NCBI GenBank assembly: GCA_035378955.1
Contig: DAOSUS010000011.1
Span: 1 to 63,648 of the forward strand
From: Candidatus Hydrogenedens sp.
GTDB lineage: Bacteria > Hydrogenedentota > Hydrogenedentia > Hydrogenedentales > Hydrogenedentaceae
Length of the DNA stretch: 63,648 nt
Direction: 5' to 3'
The notes under the pieces were generated by a model, which ran no database searches, was not told the DNA's origin, and saw nothing but the letters and a program-made list of their open reading frames with translations. This document shows positions 46,600 through 58,100 of this stretch, piece by piece. A program made the position numbers and the translations under genes. Every line of letters begins with the position of its first letter. Position 1 is the first letter of the stretch.

Positions 46600-47316
46600 A
46601 TGATTGAAGTTCAGAAGTTAACAAAATTTTATGGTTTGTTTTGTGCGTTGAAGGATGTATCTTTTTCTATTCAGGAAGGAGAGCGGGTTGGATTGTTAGG
46701 TCCGAATGGAGCGGGGAAAAGCACGATGATGCGTATTCTTACAGGGTTTATGCCAGCGAGTTATGGGACAGCAAAAATTGGGAAGTATGAAATACATGAA
46801 TATCCGTTGGAGGCAAAACAGTTAATAGGTTATTTGCCGGAGCGAGTTCCTTTATATGACGAAATGACGGTTAAATCATTTTTAAAGTTTGTGGCTCAGG
46901 TGAAAGGGCTACCGCGTAAAGAATGGAAATCCGCAGTGGATGAAGTGGTTTATACTTGCGGGTTAGAACAGGTTTTTAACCGTGTGGTGGGTGTCCTATC
47001 AAAAGGGTATCGTCAAAGGTTAGGTTTGGCACAGGCTTTGATAGGTTCTCCACCCGTAATTATTTTGGACGAGCCCACAGTTGGTTTAGACCCGCAGCAG
47101 GTAGTTGAAATTCGAGAATTGATAAAAAATTTAGGGGAGAAACATACAGTTCTGTTAAGCACACATATTTTGTCTGAAGTATCTTTATTATGTTCGCGTG
47201 CCTTGATTATGAATAGAGGTGAGATTGTAGCAGAAATTTTAATTGACCCACTTAAACCGTCTGTAGAAATAGAGCAAGCATTTTTGAAGGCTATATCAAA
47301 AGAAGGAATAGGTTAG
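46600..47316 (+). CDS. ABC transporter ATP-binding protein (GldA-like)
   Basis: 238 residues. Walker A GPNGAGKST, signature LSKGYRQRLGLAQAL (GGQ replaced by KGY), Walker B VIILDEPTVGLDP and switch histidine in LSTHILSEV. The LSKGYRQR form is typical of GldA and related ATPases paired with an ABC-2 permease and a GldG-type auxiliary protein, all of which follow here. The system's substrate is unknown outside Bacteroidetes gliding. The permease starts 4 nt after its stop. Confidence 0.9.
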   Translation: MIEVQKLTKFYGLFCALKDVSFSIQEGERVGLLGPNGAGKSTMMRILTGFMPASYGTAKIGKYEIHEYPLEAKQLIGYLPERVPLYDEMTVKSFLKFVAQVKGLPRKEWKSAVDEVVYTCGLEQVFNRVVGVLSKGYRQRLGLAQALIGSPPVIILDEPTVGLDPQQVVEIRELIKNLGEKHTVLLSTHILSEVSLLCSRALIMNRGEIVAEILIDPLKPSVEIEQAFLKAISKEGIG

Positions 47317-47320
47317 GACG

Positions 47321-48151
47321 ATGAAATCTGTTTGGAGTATTGCTAAAAGAGAATTCATGAGTTTTTTTATAACTCCTTCGGGCTATGTCATTTTAGGTTT
47401 AATTGCTTTATTGACAGGGACAGCCTTTGTAATGTCATTTTTGACCTATGTGCAGATTTCTCAATCTCCGTTTCAGTTTGGATATTCCTCTGTACCCGAT
47501 TTTGAAGAGACTTTTTTAAGCCCATACTTTGTTTTTTGCGGGATTATGATTATGTTCTTATCGCCTATTATTACCATGCGGCTGCTATCTGAGGAATATC
47601 ATCGGGGAACAATGGAATTATTGTTGACTTATCCGTTAAGAGATAGGGACATTATTTTTGGAAAATTTGGTTCGGCGTTAGCAGTGTTATTACTGGCGAT
47701 AATTCTTATTGCTTTGAATGTTTGTTTACTACTTCCCTTTACAGATGTTGAAAAAAGTGTTTTACTATTTGGATTATGTTCTGTTTTTTTAATGGGAATG
47801 GCTGTATTAAGTGTTGGATTATTTATTTCTTCTTTGATAACCTATCCTATAACAGCGGGATTAGTGAGTTTCGGAATTTATTTAATGATGTTCATCATTG
47901 GAAATGTGGCAGAGAAATTGCCTGTGGCTGCCCCATTGCCCAACACCTTTCCTTTAATGTTAAAGAATATAGTTGAAAAATGTTATGTTCTATTCCGTTC
48001 ATTATTATTAGAATTACCGTTAGATAATCATGCAAAGAATATGGCATTGGGAATTTTCGAACCGAAGGATATTGCCTATTATTTCCTTTGCACAGCATTT
48101 TTTATATTCCTGACATTCCGTTCCCTAGAGTCGAGAAACTGGCGAAAGTAG
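47321..48151 (+). CDS. ABC-2 type permease (GldF-like)
   Basis: 276 residues with six hydrophobic helices. N-terminal SIAKREFMSFFITPSGYVIL is the usual GldF/ABC-2 start, and MRLLSEEYHRGTMELLLTYPLRDRDI is the characteristic loop after the second helix. It forms the membrane channel with the ATPase encoded just before it. The next gene starts 16 nt later. Confidence 0.9.
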   Translation: MKSVWSIAKREFMSFFITPSGYVILGLIALLTGTAFVMSFLTYVQISQSPFQFGYSSVPDFEETFLSPYFVFCGIMIMFLSPIITMRLLSEEYHRGTMELLLTYPLRDRDIIFGKFGSALAVLLLAIILIALNVCLLLPFTDVEKSVLLFGLCSVFLMGMAVLSVGLFISSLITYPITAGLVSFGIYLMMFIIGNVAEKLPVAAPLPNTFPLMLKNIVEKCYVLFRSLLLELPLDNHAKNMALGIFEPKDIAYYFLCTAFFIFLTFRSLESRNWRK

Positions 48152-48167
48152 GAGTTATTATTAGCCA

Positions 48168-49832
48168 ATGAAAAGGTATTTAAAAACTTATAGTGGTATT
48201 ATTTCCGCCATCAGTTTATTGATAGTTTTAAATTATGTTGTTTGGAAACAAGATATCTTTAATTTTTGGGTTTTGTTATTGGGTGGAGTTTTTTTTGCTT
48301 CTGGCATTATCTGGTTAGGGGCTGTTTTCTGGAATATTGTAATGGAATCGGGTTGGTCAGGTCGTGCGGTTTCGGGACTGAATGCCATTCTTTCCACATT
48401 TGCTTTTTTAGGTATATGCATTGTTTTATATGCTTTCGTTTTACGGTGGGATGTTTCTGTTGACCTAACTCAGGAAGGTCGTCGGACATTATCTCCACAG
48501 ACCGTTAAAGTTTTGCAGTCCATCAATAAAGAGGTAAAAGTATTGTGTTTTTTTATCAATATTGATGAAGAATCTGTGGTAATTGCCCGAGATAAAACGC
48601 TTCGTTTTTTAGAACAGTGTAAAAAACACACACCTTTTTTGGATGTGGAAATTTTGGACCCGCAAATAGACCGTGCCCGTCTGGAAGCGTTAGAGATAAC
48701 TCATGCCTCTACTCAGGGGACTATTGTGTTGAAATGTGGAAGTCGCCAGCGGGTTATTATGTTAAGTGGTGCTAATCCACGGATGGAAGAACGAGATTTC
48801 ACACAGGCTTTAATTAGTGTATTAAAAGAAACCGAGACAAAAATTGGATATTTAACAGGACATGATGAAACACCGATTGATGATACCAGCCCGAGTGGAC
48901 TTTCCACAGCGAAAAAGATTATAGAAGGCGAAACCTACAAAATTGAACCTTTCCAGATAAGCGTTGAATTGCCGGAGATTCCTAAAAGTTATGAAGTGGT
49001 GATGATTCATAACCCCAAAGGAGATTTAAACCGTGAAGAGTTAAATGCAATTTTAAATTTCCTGAATTCAGGCGGTCGCCTTTTTATTCTCTTTGAACCG
49101 TGGATAAGTGTCCGTTTAGGAATGAGTGGTGGAGAAAATTTGCGTCCGTGGCTGAAGGAACAATTGGGTGTGGATGTCGGTTCGGATATTGCCTTTACTA
49201 TTCAGCGAAAAAATGCATGGGAAATAGAAATGCGTTCGGACCCGCAACCTTTTGAAAATGTGGAAAAAGACTTTATGGACTTTCGTGGCTCCATGCGTAT
49301 TGACCATCCGATTACCCAACGAATGGACCAGCCCTTATTATGGCGAGCCGTGCGAACTGTGGAACCTGTTGAAAAGGTACCGGATAATTTACAAGTTTTT
49401 CCTTTATTAAGGACCCCGCCAGATTATTGGGCAGAAACAGACCTATCGCGTTTAGCAGAAGGTGGAACTGTAAAGTATGAGTCAGGGGAGAAAGAAGGTC
49501 CACTTTATGTGGCTGTAGCAGGAATACGGACAAAAGAACAACCCGATGGCACAAAAAAGCGAAGCCGTTTTGTTGTAGTAGGCGATGCAGATTTTATTAC
49601 CAATGAACGAATTAGTATCGGAGGACATATTAATTTTTTGTTAAATAGTTTAGCATGGCTTACAGAACATGATGAACTTATTGCCATTCGTCCTACAACA
49701 AAAGAAGACAAGCCGATAGTCCTTACAAACACACAAAAACAGTGGTTGCTCTGGTGTTCTGTGATGATGACACCTCAAATTGTTTTGATTGCAGGAATTC
49801 TTGTCTATTTTGTAAGGAGGAAATCAAAGTGA
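48168..49832 (+). CDS. GldG-type ABC transporter auxiliary protein
   Basis: 554 residues. Three N-terminal transmembrane helices fall within residues 10-95. Then comes the periplasmic ABC_transp_aux domain: DVSVDLTQEGRRTLSPQTVK (the DLT/RRY-L-S element), VLCFFINIDE, EVVMIHNPKGDLNREEL and FVVVGDADFITN. A final helix (QIVLIAGILVYFVRR) anchors the C-terminus. The domain resembles a ligand-binding or Rossmann-type sensor. It overlaps the DUF4340 gene (GTGA). Confidence 0.88.
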   Translation: MKRYLKTYSGIISAISLLIVLNYVVWKQDIFNFWVLLLGGVFFASGIIWLGAVFWNIVMESGWSGRAVSGLNAILSTFAFLGICIVLYAFVLRWDVSVDLTQEGRRTLSPQTVKVLQSINKEVKVLCFFINIDEESVVIARDKTLRFLEQCKKHTPFLDVEILDPQIDRARLEALEITHASTQGTIVLKCGSRQRVIMLSGANPRMEERDFTQALISVLKETETKIGYLTGHDETPIDDTSPSGLSTAKKIIEGETYKIEPFQISVELPEIPKSYEVVMIHNPKGDLNREELNAILNFLNSGGRLFILFEPWISVRLGMSGGENLRPWLKEQLGVDVGSDIAFTIQRKNAWEIEMRSDPQPFENVEKDFMDFRGSMRIDHPITQRMDQPLLWRAVRTVEPVEKVPDNLQVFPLLRTPPDYWAETDLSRLAEGGTVKYESGEKEGPLYVAVAGIRTKEQPDGTKKRSRFVVVGDADFITNERISIGGHINFLLNSLAWLTEHDELIAIRPTTKEDKPIVLTNTQKQWLLWCSVMMTPQIVLIAGILVYFVRRKSK

Positions 49833-51727
49833 AATGGCGTAATACCGTAATTCTAATACTGGCTTTGGTATGTCTCATTTCTTTCTACGGGTTTTTAGAT
49901 TGGCGTAAAGAAGAGCAACAGATAATTCGGGAAGAGGTAAAAAAGATTTTTACTTTTGACCCTCAGTCTGTCCGTGAACTTCATATACAGCAAGCGGGAA
50001 AGTCTGCCTGCATAGCCAAAAAGGACGCAGATGGTAAATGGAATTTTGTAAAGCCATCTACAGATATTCCTGCATTGCAATTAATGTGGGAACGGGTTGC
50101 AAAAAATCTTGCGGAATTAAAAAATCAAAGAACACTTGTTGCAAAAATGGATGATAAAACCGCTTACGGATTGGACAAACCGAGTTTGATTGTAAAAGCG
50201 GTAATAGATGGTATAAAAGAACCAATAGAATTAAATTTTGGTCTCCTTGACCCTACCAATACTTATCGTTACACAACAAGGGATGGTCAATCTGTATTTT
50301 TAGTTGATGACAAGCAATTTTTTGAGTTGAATCGTTCATTAGAAGATTTGCGATTCCGATTTTTAGTAGCAGAGAGGGAAACTCCTTTGGTTCGTATTGA
50401 ATATGCACGGATATGGACCGAAGATGATGATATACAGGACGCCAATTATTCTCCTAAAATAGGTGAAGAATCCACCGCGGTTATAATGGAACGCGAGAAT
50501 GAGAAAACCCCATGGAAAATAATAGCACCCAGTCAGGGGCTTGCAGACCAGGAAGCCGTTAATGCTCTTGCCTCCGAAATACAATATGGTATGGCAAGAG
50601 ATTTTATTGATAATCCTGAAAGTTTATCTGATTATGGATTGGACCCACCCCGATGCCGATTAACCTATTTTGATGCAAAATACAGAAAACCTCAGACATT
50701 GTTTTTAGGAGGAGTACAAACGGCAGGTCAAAGTACTCAGGAGAAAGATAAGGAAAAACGGAAGCGATTGAAATTATCGGAATGTACAGGGGTTTTTGCA
50801 AAATTATCGGGACAAAATTCTGTCTTTTTATTAGACCCGCAATTTTTGCAATTATTGCCCCGTTCCCCAGAAAGTTTTAGGAATCGTAGAATTTTTACAA
50901 GTGAGTTAACCAATGTGAATAAGATAGAAAGAATTGAAGCAGGACAATCTGTATTTGTACTTGAAAAAACAAAAGAAAAAGGGTGGATAATGACACACCC
51001 CCCTTTAGAGGATATTGATGTATTAAGTATAAATAACTATCTGGGGAATTTAAAAAATATCGAGGTGCAAAGTTTTCCCGGAGGGACATGGGAAGAAAGA
51101 GGATTGAATAAATCAAAAGATATATTACGGTTTACTACGGAAGATGGAAAAACATTAGAAATCCAATATGTCCCTGTTCCTGATGATGAATTACATGCTT
51201 ATATCAACAATGACACCGGAGAAGTTGGAATTATTTCCAAAGAAATTATTTCAAAAATTTGGATTCGCCCCGAAAGTTTCCGCAGTTTACTTTTGTATCG
51301 TTTTTCTCCATCTGAAGTTCAAGAAATTGGGATTGTAATAGATTCTACATCATATCTATTTACACAGATTGATGGGCAATGGACAGTAAAAGAGCCCAAA
51401 AATAAAGTGTTAACCAATCAAGGCGATTTACTTCGATTGCTTCGTTATATGTCAACCTTAACTGCAGGTAATGTCAGCAATCAGAAAGAGGATGAAGCGA
51501 AAGTAGGAGAAATTTTATTAACAATTTCTATTAAACTTGCAGACAAGAAGCAGTCTCCAAATATCATAGAAGGCACATTAAATATAGGTACAATCGACGA
51601 TATGGATTCTCGCTATCGCTGGGCAAAGAAAGAGGGAAAACAGGGAGTTTATCAGGTGAAACAAGAATTGGTAGACATTGTTCGTGATATGTTAAAGTCT
51701 GTAAGTGATGTAGAGAATTCTCAATAA
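49829..51727 (+). CDS. DUF4340 domain protein, membrane anchored
   Basis: 632 residues from GTG 49829, which has AAGGAGG 7-8 nt upstream and overlaps the preceding stop (GTGA). A longer frame from 49742 overlaps the GldG gene and lacks a ribosome-binding site. One N-terminal helix (NTVILILALVCLISFYGFL) is followed by a large extracytoplasmic part with repeated DUF4340 units (LDKPSLIVKAVIDGIKEPIE; DYGLDPPRCRLTYF; LEIQYVPVPDDELHAYIN). It is the standard fourth member of GldA-GldF-GldG-DUF4340 operons; its role is unknown. Confidence 0.88.
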   Translation: MKWRNTVILILALVCLISFYGFLDWRKEEQQIIREEVKKIFTFDPQSVRELHIQQAGKSACIAKKDADGKWNFVKPSTDIPALQLMWERVAKNLAELKNQRTLVAKMDDKTAYGLDKPSLIVKAVIDGIKEPIELNFGLLDPTNTYRYTTRDGQSVFLVDDKQFFELNRSLEDLRFRFLVAERETPLVRIEYARIWTEDDDIQDANYSPKIGEESTAVIMERENEKTPWKIIAPSQGLADQEAVNALASEIQYGMARDFIDNPESLSDYGLDPPRCRLTYFDAKYRKPQTLFLGGVQTAGQSTQEKDKEKRKRLKLSECTGVFAKLSGQNSVFLLDPQFLQLLPRSPESFRNRRIFTSELTNVNKIERIEAGQSVFVLEKTKEKGWIMTHPPLEDIDVLSINNYLGNLKNIEVQSFPGGTWEERGLNKSKDILRFTTEDGKTLEIQYVPVPDDELHAYINNDTGEVGIISKEIISKIWIRPESFRSLLLYRFSPSEVQEIGIVIDSTSYLFTQIDGQWTVKEPKNKVLTNQGDLLRLLRYMSTLTAGNVSNQKEDEAKVGEILLTISIKLADKKQSPNIIEGTLNIGTIDDMDSRYRWAKKEGKQGVYQVKQELVDIVRDMLKSVSDVENSQ

Positions 51728-51889
51728 AAGCCAAAAACATTTTCTTTTTAAAATCCAATTTTTAAGTTTTTTAATGGAGTTTTTGTTGGAGAATTCTCTT
51801 GACAGATGAGTGTTAAATATGCTGTAAAATTAATTTATTCAAAAAAGTAGAATAAAAATACAAAAATAATTTGAAAATGAAATAAATTG

Positions 51890-51918
51890 TTGACATAATT
51901 ATAAAAGTGTATTATAAT
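51890..51918 (+). promoter_or_regulatory. Perfect-consensus sigma-70 promoter of the giant surface protein, ~200-nt leader
   Basis: TTGACA (51890-51895), a 17-nt spacer and TATAAT (51913-51918), both hexamers perfect. The predicted start site near 51925 is about 208 nt before the GTG at 52133. The leader is AT-rich, with no hairpin or riboswitch I recognise. A second TTGACA at about 51799 has a TAAAAT only 20 nt away and is less likely. The 405-nt gap 51728-52132 holds no gene. Confidence 0.8.
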
Positions 51919-52132
51919 TTATGTAATAAAAAAATTGTATATTGGTTTGTATTTAATGGTAAACTACTATCAAATATTAAACAAGGTTAAAAGAAAAGGA
52001 TAAGAGTTTCAAATATATCATATAAGTGTGATAACATATTTTCAATTACAGAAAAATTGTAGAGAGGATAAAAATTCTATCTACATGAAGATATATGTAT
52101 AAATGATATAAAAATATAAGGAGTAGATAGCC

Positions 52133-55100
52133 GTGAAACGAAAAAATAAATTTTATTTGCCGTTTCAATTAATTGTTATTATGTCCTGTGTAATTATTCT
52201 GGGAGTGTTTTTTTACCTGTCGGACAACAGAGGGAATATAGGAAACTCAAATCGAGAAGTTAGAGGGACCTCTATCATTACTGATAGAAATGATAGTAAA
52301 AATATAGAATTACCTAAACAAGGGGAGAAATCACAGACCGGTTCTCTACAACTTACTGTAAATGAAAAAGCGGAAATAAAAAACACTGCAAATAGGGTTC
52401 AAGTTGCTTCTACTGCTCCTAATAGTGCTCTTACCGGGATATTGCCTTCCCTCGTTTCCGGGCAAATTGCTAATCTTGTATATCCAACATGTGACCAATT
52501 GACACTGAACTTTGTTGCAGAACCTACTGATGGTGCGGCTCCTTTAACGGTAAGTTTCAGACTTGTATATACAATGACGGGTTTTGGTCCTAATGACATG
52601 CCGAATATAAAGAATATAATATGGTATATTAGTAGTCCGTCAGGAGGAAGACCTGGGTCAACGGGATTCCAGTGGCAATATCAAGTAGAACAACAATATG
52701 ACCCAAGAGTGACTCCGGAACAGCAGGTATTTGTGATTGGAGGGCAAGGTTCTCAATATTTTCAAACCGGGGGTAGATACACGATAGGAATGCGGATTCG
52801 TTTGGAAGATCCTACTAATCCTGGAGATTATCGGTATTGCCCTGATCCACTTATCTATAAAGAGGACTATATAATTGTTCGGCAAGAATCTCAGATTCCA
52901 CAGGCATCGTTTGAGGCAAAAGATTTGATAACAAATGGGATGGGACTGGTTCCCTTAAATGATTGGGTTCCGCTATTTTATTTTAATATGAAATATAATC
53001 CCAACCAACCCGCACCGCGAACTTTAACTCAGTTAAATTATAGTCTTTACGACAACGCAGGTATTTTGAAGCCTGAGGATATACTTGAATTTGGATTATT
53101 TGCAGATTCAGGACCGGAAGGGAAACCGGATGGTGTTTTAGACTTTAAATATGATGGCAGATTTGTATATATATCGGGAACACCTAATGCGTTTTATATT
53201 CAACCTGGAACACCTATGTTGAATTGGGATAGGTATGGTTTCCCCTATGAAATGCCTAATAACAATGGAGACTTTAGTAGAGATTTAAATTACAACCTTA
53301 ATTTTACAATGAATCCGGACAGTTCTTCTTACGACCCAACAGACCCGTTTGCGGCTGTAAATCCAAGAAACAATCCTCCTACAGAATTATTCCCATTTGT
53401 GAAAGTTAAAAATTTGAACCCAGATTCAAGTGCCAATGATGGTGTTGATACAACTGAGGGAATACTAAGACAATGGGTAATCGCAGGACCTGACCCGGGT
53501 TATGGATATATTGTAGCAGTTCGATTAACATATAATTGGAAGAATGGAAATAGGATGGCTTTAAGTGTTAACAGAGCCCGAATGCAGCCTTATAGCGGTC
53601 CTAATTTATCTACGATAGTTAGTAATGTTCCCTTTCCATTTTGGAATTATGGAGTGGGTTCTTTCCCAACTCAAAGCACAGGACAGCCGGTGGATTCTTA
53701 TAACCCAAACTTCTATAAGGGTGATATTCTAATTGAGGAGAATTTTTATACAGCACACTTCAATATCTATGATATAACAGGGGATACTATTTTTGGTTAC
53801 CGTCCAGGAGAAGACTGTAATCTTTCCAGTTGGCCCTTCTTTATGTATACCCCTGTTGCAGAGCATACAAGACCAAGATGGGACATATCTAACACATTAA
53901 TAGAGGCTGTTACAGGAGAGATAATGGATTTGCGTCATATCTGGCCTATGGATGCCTGGATACCTGTAATCGGTATTAATGTTCACGGAGATCCGTCAGC
54001 ACAAATTTGGGAAGTAAACTTGATTTTAACAGATATAGGAGGCGACCCTTTTGGTCCTCCCGGAAATGGTGGATTTAATCCTAACTATGCATTAGAGCCA
54101 ATAACAACATCTTACAGGGGTGATTGTTCTGTATCTGTTCAGAATGATTTTGCTTTTAATGGAGCCTGGCTCTGGCATGATTCCGATTCTGCGGAAGGAA
54201 ACGGGAAATTTGATTTTCCAACACCTCTTGACCCCTCTGGAAGTACTTACGGGATTTCGTTTACGGACTGTCCCATGTATCCAGCAAATCGGGACCAGGG
54301 TGGTTCTGTTGAGCCAATGATACAATGGGAATATGAACCTTTTCCACCGGGTGGCGGTGACCCATGGTGGAAAGTGCGATTAAGATTCTCAGGGGGAAGA
54401 AGAAGGTGCCCCAATCAAACCCCAACGGGATATTTTGATCCTTTACCAGATTACTATGAACCGAACAGAACAGATACTGCAATAGAAAAAACCGATTATT
54501 ATATTGTATTGAGGACAAATAGTGGTAGAACTGACTTATCAGGGAGGACATCTGGCCCTGGAGGTCTTTTTGGAGGTGATTTCCGCGCATTTATTGAGCC
54601 TCGTCGTTGGAATCCTCGCGATGGAGGGCATTGGGATGGCGGACTATGGTTTTCTAATATGAATCTTGACAGAAAGAAAAAATATGTTCAGGATACGGAA
54701 TGGATAGACGAGCCTTACCCTACAAGTGCTACATCAGAAACGAATCGCAGAATTAATAGACCTTGGTTTACAGAACGCTCTCATACCCAAGATAATGTAA
54801 AACCCCAAAGGGTAGGTTTTGAAGTTCATGACCTTGTATTAACATATAGCACAGATAATACATTTGGCAGAGAAACCTATATCCATCCCACACAGCCACT
54901 TCCAATAGCAACTCATCCGGTTGATATTGTTAATTATGCTTTTTATGATTGGAGGGGTGCAAATGGTGTGAGTAATTTAAGTTTATGGGTAGACCCGCCA
55001 ATAACATTAGGATTTGGAGTAGATGTCTTTGGAATTTTTAATCAAAGATTTTTATTAGGATTAGCACCTCCCTCAGATTTGGTTCTTGACCCCACTGTAA

Positions 55101-58100
55101 ATCCTTTATTAGGTACAAATGCAGTAGAGTGGTTATATAATCCGGGTTTTCTCCCCGATTATTCAGAAGGTGTTTTTTGGACGGGACAACCCATACCTAA
55201 TTTAGACGAGTTAACTTTTTTCCAGTATGCATTTGAGACAGTTCCATTTGAGCCAACATTTGGTGACCCAGTGATAGTGCGTTCCCTGACTCCTCGTAGC
55301 CCAGCGTATCCCAAGCCGTTTATTCAACCTACTTTGCCTGATTATTATACCTGGCCTATGAGACTTAATCTTGTGAATTTCGGTTCAAGATGTATTGTTT
55401 ATGCCGATGAGGGAAGTTTATCGGATAATCTTGAATATTATCATTTTGACCCGACAGAAGACCCTAATGTGATTGAGACATGGCAAGGAATATGGGCAGG
55501 ATATAAAGATGATATTTATTATGCAGAATTATTAGACGGTAATTTTGCAGGAGTAGATTTGTCTGGCTGGTGGTTTGTTGATAATAATGGGGGGAGGTAT
55601 TATATTAAGAGTAATGATGGGAATATATTAGAACTTGAAAATGGACATGCGGCTTATGTTTCTGCATATATGATGAACGGGAACAAATTGAGTGTTTCCC
55701 AATATCCTTATGGTGTTAAAGGAGGACGAGCCAATGCTGTGGAACGGGGTCCCTGGTTAGTAGTTAAAGATGCTATGGTTCGCAATCGTTACCCGCAGAT
55801 GGCAGATTGGCCCTTGGGATGGGGAGATAATACGGTTACATCAGGTCCAAACGGTGAATCCCGTGCTGCACGAATATTGAGACAAAAAGTTGAATATAAA
55901 TCCCAACCGGTAGCAGTTTTGGGATTAAATATATCAGGTGCGGATGACCCGGTTGTGAATAAGAAAGGACCTGTTGCGTTAAATTCTATTTATGTAGCCT
56001 TCTGGGGACCGGAATTTGACCCATCAGATTTAACTCCATTAGATAGTACAGGTGGAACATTACCTTCCTCAGGTGTTCTGCTTTATGAAGATACAAATGG
56101 TGACGGGGTATTTACAGGACCTGTCTTTTTGGATACGGTCTCCGTTCCTGTGTTTACCGATAGAATTGTTCCATTGGTCCCCGGGTCATTGGAATGGGGT
56201 ATTGCACCGGAACCTGTGGATTTAGATGGCGATAATATACCTGACGATTTAAGCGGAGATGGGATAGTTACAGACGGAAATGTTGATTTATCTGTTCCAG
56301 AGAGACCTTCACTTACTTCTGACCAATTAAAGGCATGGGATGGCTTGAAAGACTTAGCATGGGTATTGAAATTGACACCTACGCAACCCTGGACAGTTCC
56401 ACAATCTGATGTGCGTTCCGGAGGCGCCAATCCACCTGTAAGTGCTAAAAGTCTGGAAGAAGATAACAATTCGTCACTACCTTTACCGGCAGAAATAATA
56501 AAAGGTATTCAAGAAACAGAAAAATTAGCGTCTTCAACAAAGAAATCTTTCCTTCTGGACATAACATCTCCGGAGTATAATGACGATGGAACTGCAAATG
56601 TTATCCCGATGGAAAAATCTGCAAAAGCACTTACAGCAGGAGGGCATCAAGGGGATGATTTGTTTGTAGTAATTAGAACATCAGACACAGTGAGTGCTTT
56701 TGAAGAATTCCGTTGTGTAATCCCTGCTCGCTTACCAGATAGGACACCTACAACGGCACAATTCGCAGGTGTCGTTTTCTCGCAAGGAGGCTTAACATCA
56801 CGAGGAGCCGCTTTCAAGACCAATCCAGAAGAAGGAGGTTTGCAAGACTTCTATGGTCATGATATGTTGCAAGTGAGTGTCCCAACAAGAGTAGTGGACA
56901 TGACAGATGCTTTACTTCCCCCATCTACCAGTGGCATTAAAACACCGGTTATAACGCCTGGGGGGCAACCTATTGCTATTTTGGGTGTTGACGCTTCCAT
57001 GAACCGTGTAGAAAATCTAATTGCTTATGGGAATGGTACAGGTGCCTCTGCTGGAGATAAGGCATTCAGCCCTGATTCACGAGATATTATTATCCCAGAA
57101 ACAAGCCTTAAAGGTTTCTTTTCTAATGGTGCGTGGACACAGAATATAGTAGGTATGTGGCTGGTTGCTTATGGTCAGGCAGACCAGGAAGTAAATAAAC
57201 GAGTAGAGGCTTTTGAAATCACAGGCGCTCAGGGAAGGACTTTACGGTTAAGGGCAGGTACTCCGAAGAATGGTAGTCCCTGGTATGTGGTTAAAGACCC
57301 AACCTTCTTGGAACAGTTAATTGTTGAATTTTATAATGCGAATACCCAGACAACCGTCCGTGGTTTTGACCCATATAATGATTTATTACCTTTAGATGAA
57401 GAAGACCCTGCAAATGGAAAAGTAAGTGGTGTCTCAATATGGCGGGATAATGATTGGGATCCGCGGAATACAAATGGTGTGTTTGACCCACCGATTATTA
57501 ACGATAATGGAACGATTGATTATATTGATTTGCCATTACGATTGGACGCGGCACCCGTATGGTATTCACGTCCAGGAGACCCCCGATATCAAGTACGGTT
57601 CGTTTTCTCTTCCCCCGGCACGGATAATAGTATCGGAAGGGATGTGACACAAGGAGGAACACCTTATGTTTCCCAACCCCGACTTCGTCAACCCATCCCT
57701 ATATGTTTTGGAGATTGTCCCAGTGAGAATGGATACGGTCCGGACTTCTTTGTCGTAATCAGAACATCCGCCGCAATAAGTGCAGGAGATGCTTTCCAGG
57801 CAGCCATTGTATCTTTTGGTGGTGATACACCGACAGAACCTGACCCGGATAATTTTGTCCGTATATATCCGGGTGCTGGTGATATTAATGATGGATTATT
57901 CTATTTATATTCTGAGTTCCCGTGGGGAAATCGAGCCATAGGATTTATTAGTTTCTTTAAAGACCCACTTGTTTATCGTTATTGGGCATATAATGATAGA
58001 CTTCATAAATGGACAGCACGAGCAGAAGTTGATACGAGTCAGGCTCAATCTGACCGATTGGGATTAAATTGGGTTCGCACCAATCCTGTTGCTTCCGGTC

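Noticed and set aside
51711..51800. GAGAATTC/GAGAATTCTC palindromes near the end of the DUF4340 gene and in the following gap.
   Set aside because: Short self-complementary sequence occurring by chance; no further copies or promoter relation seen.
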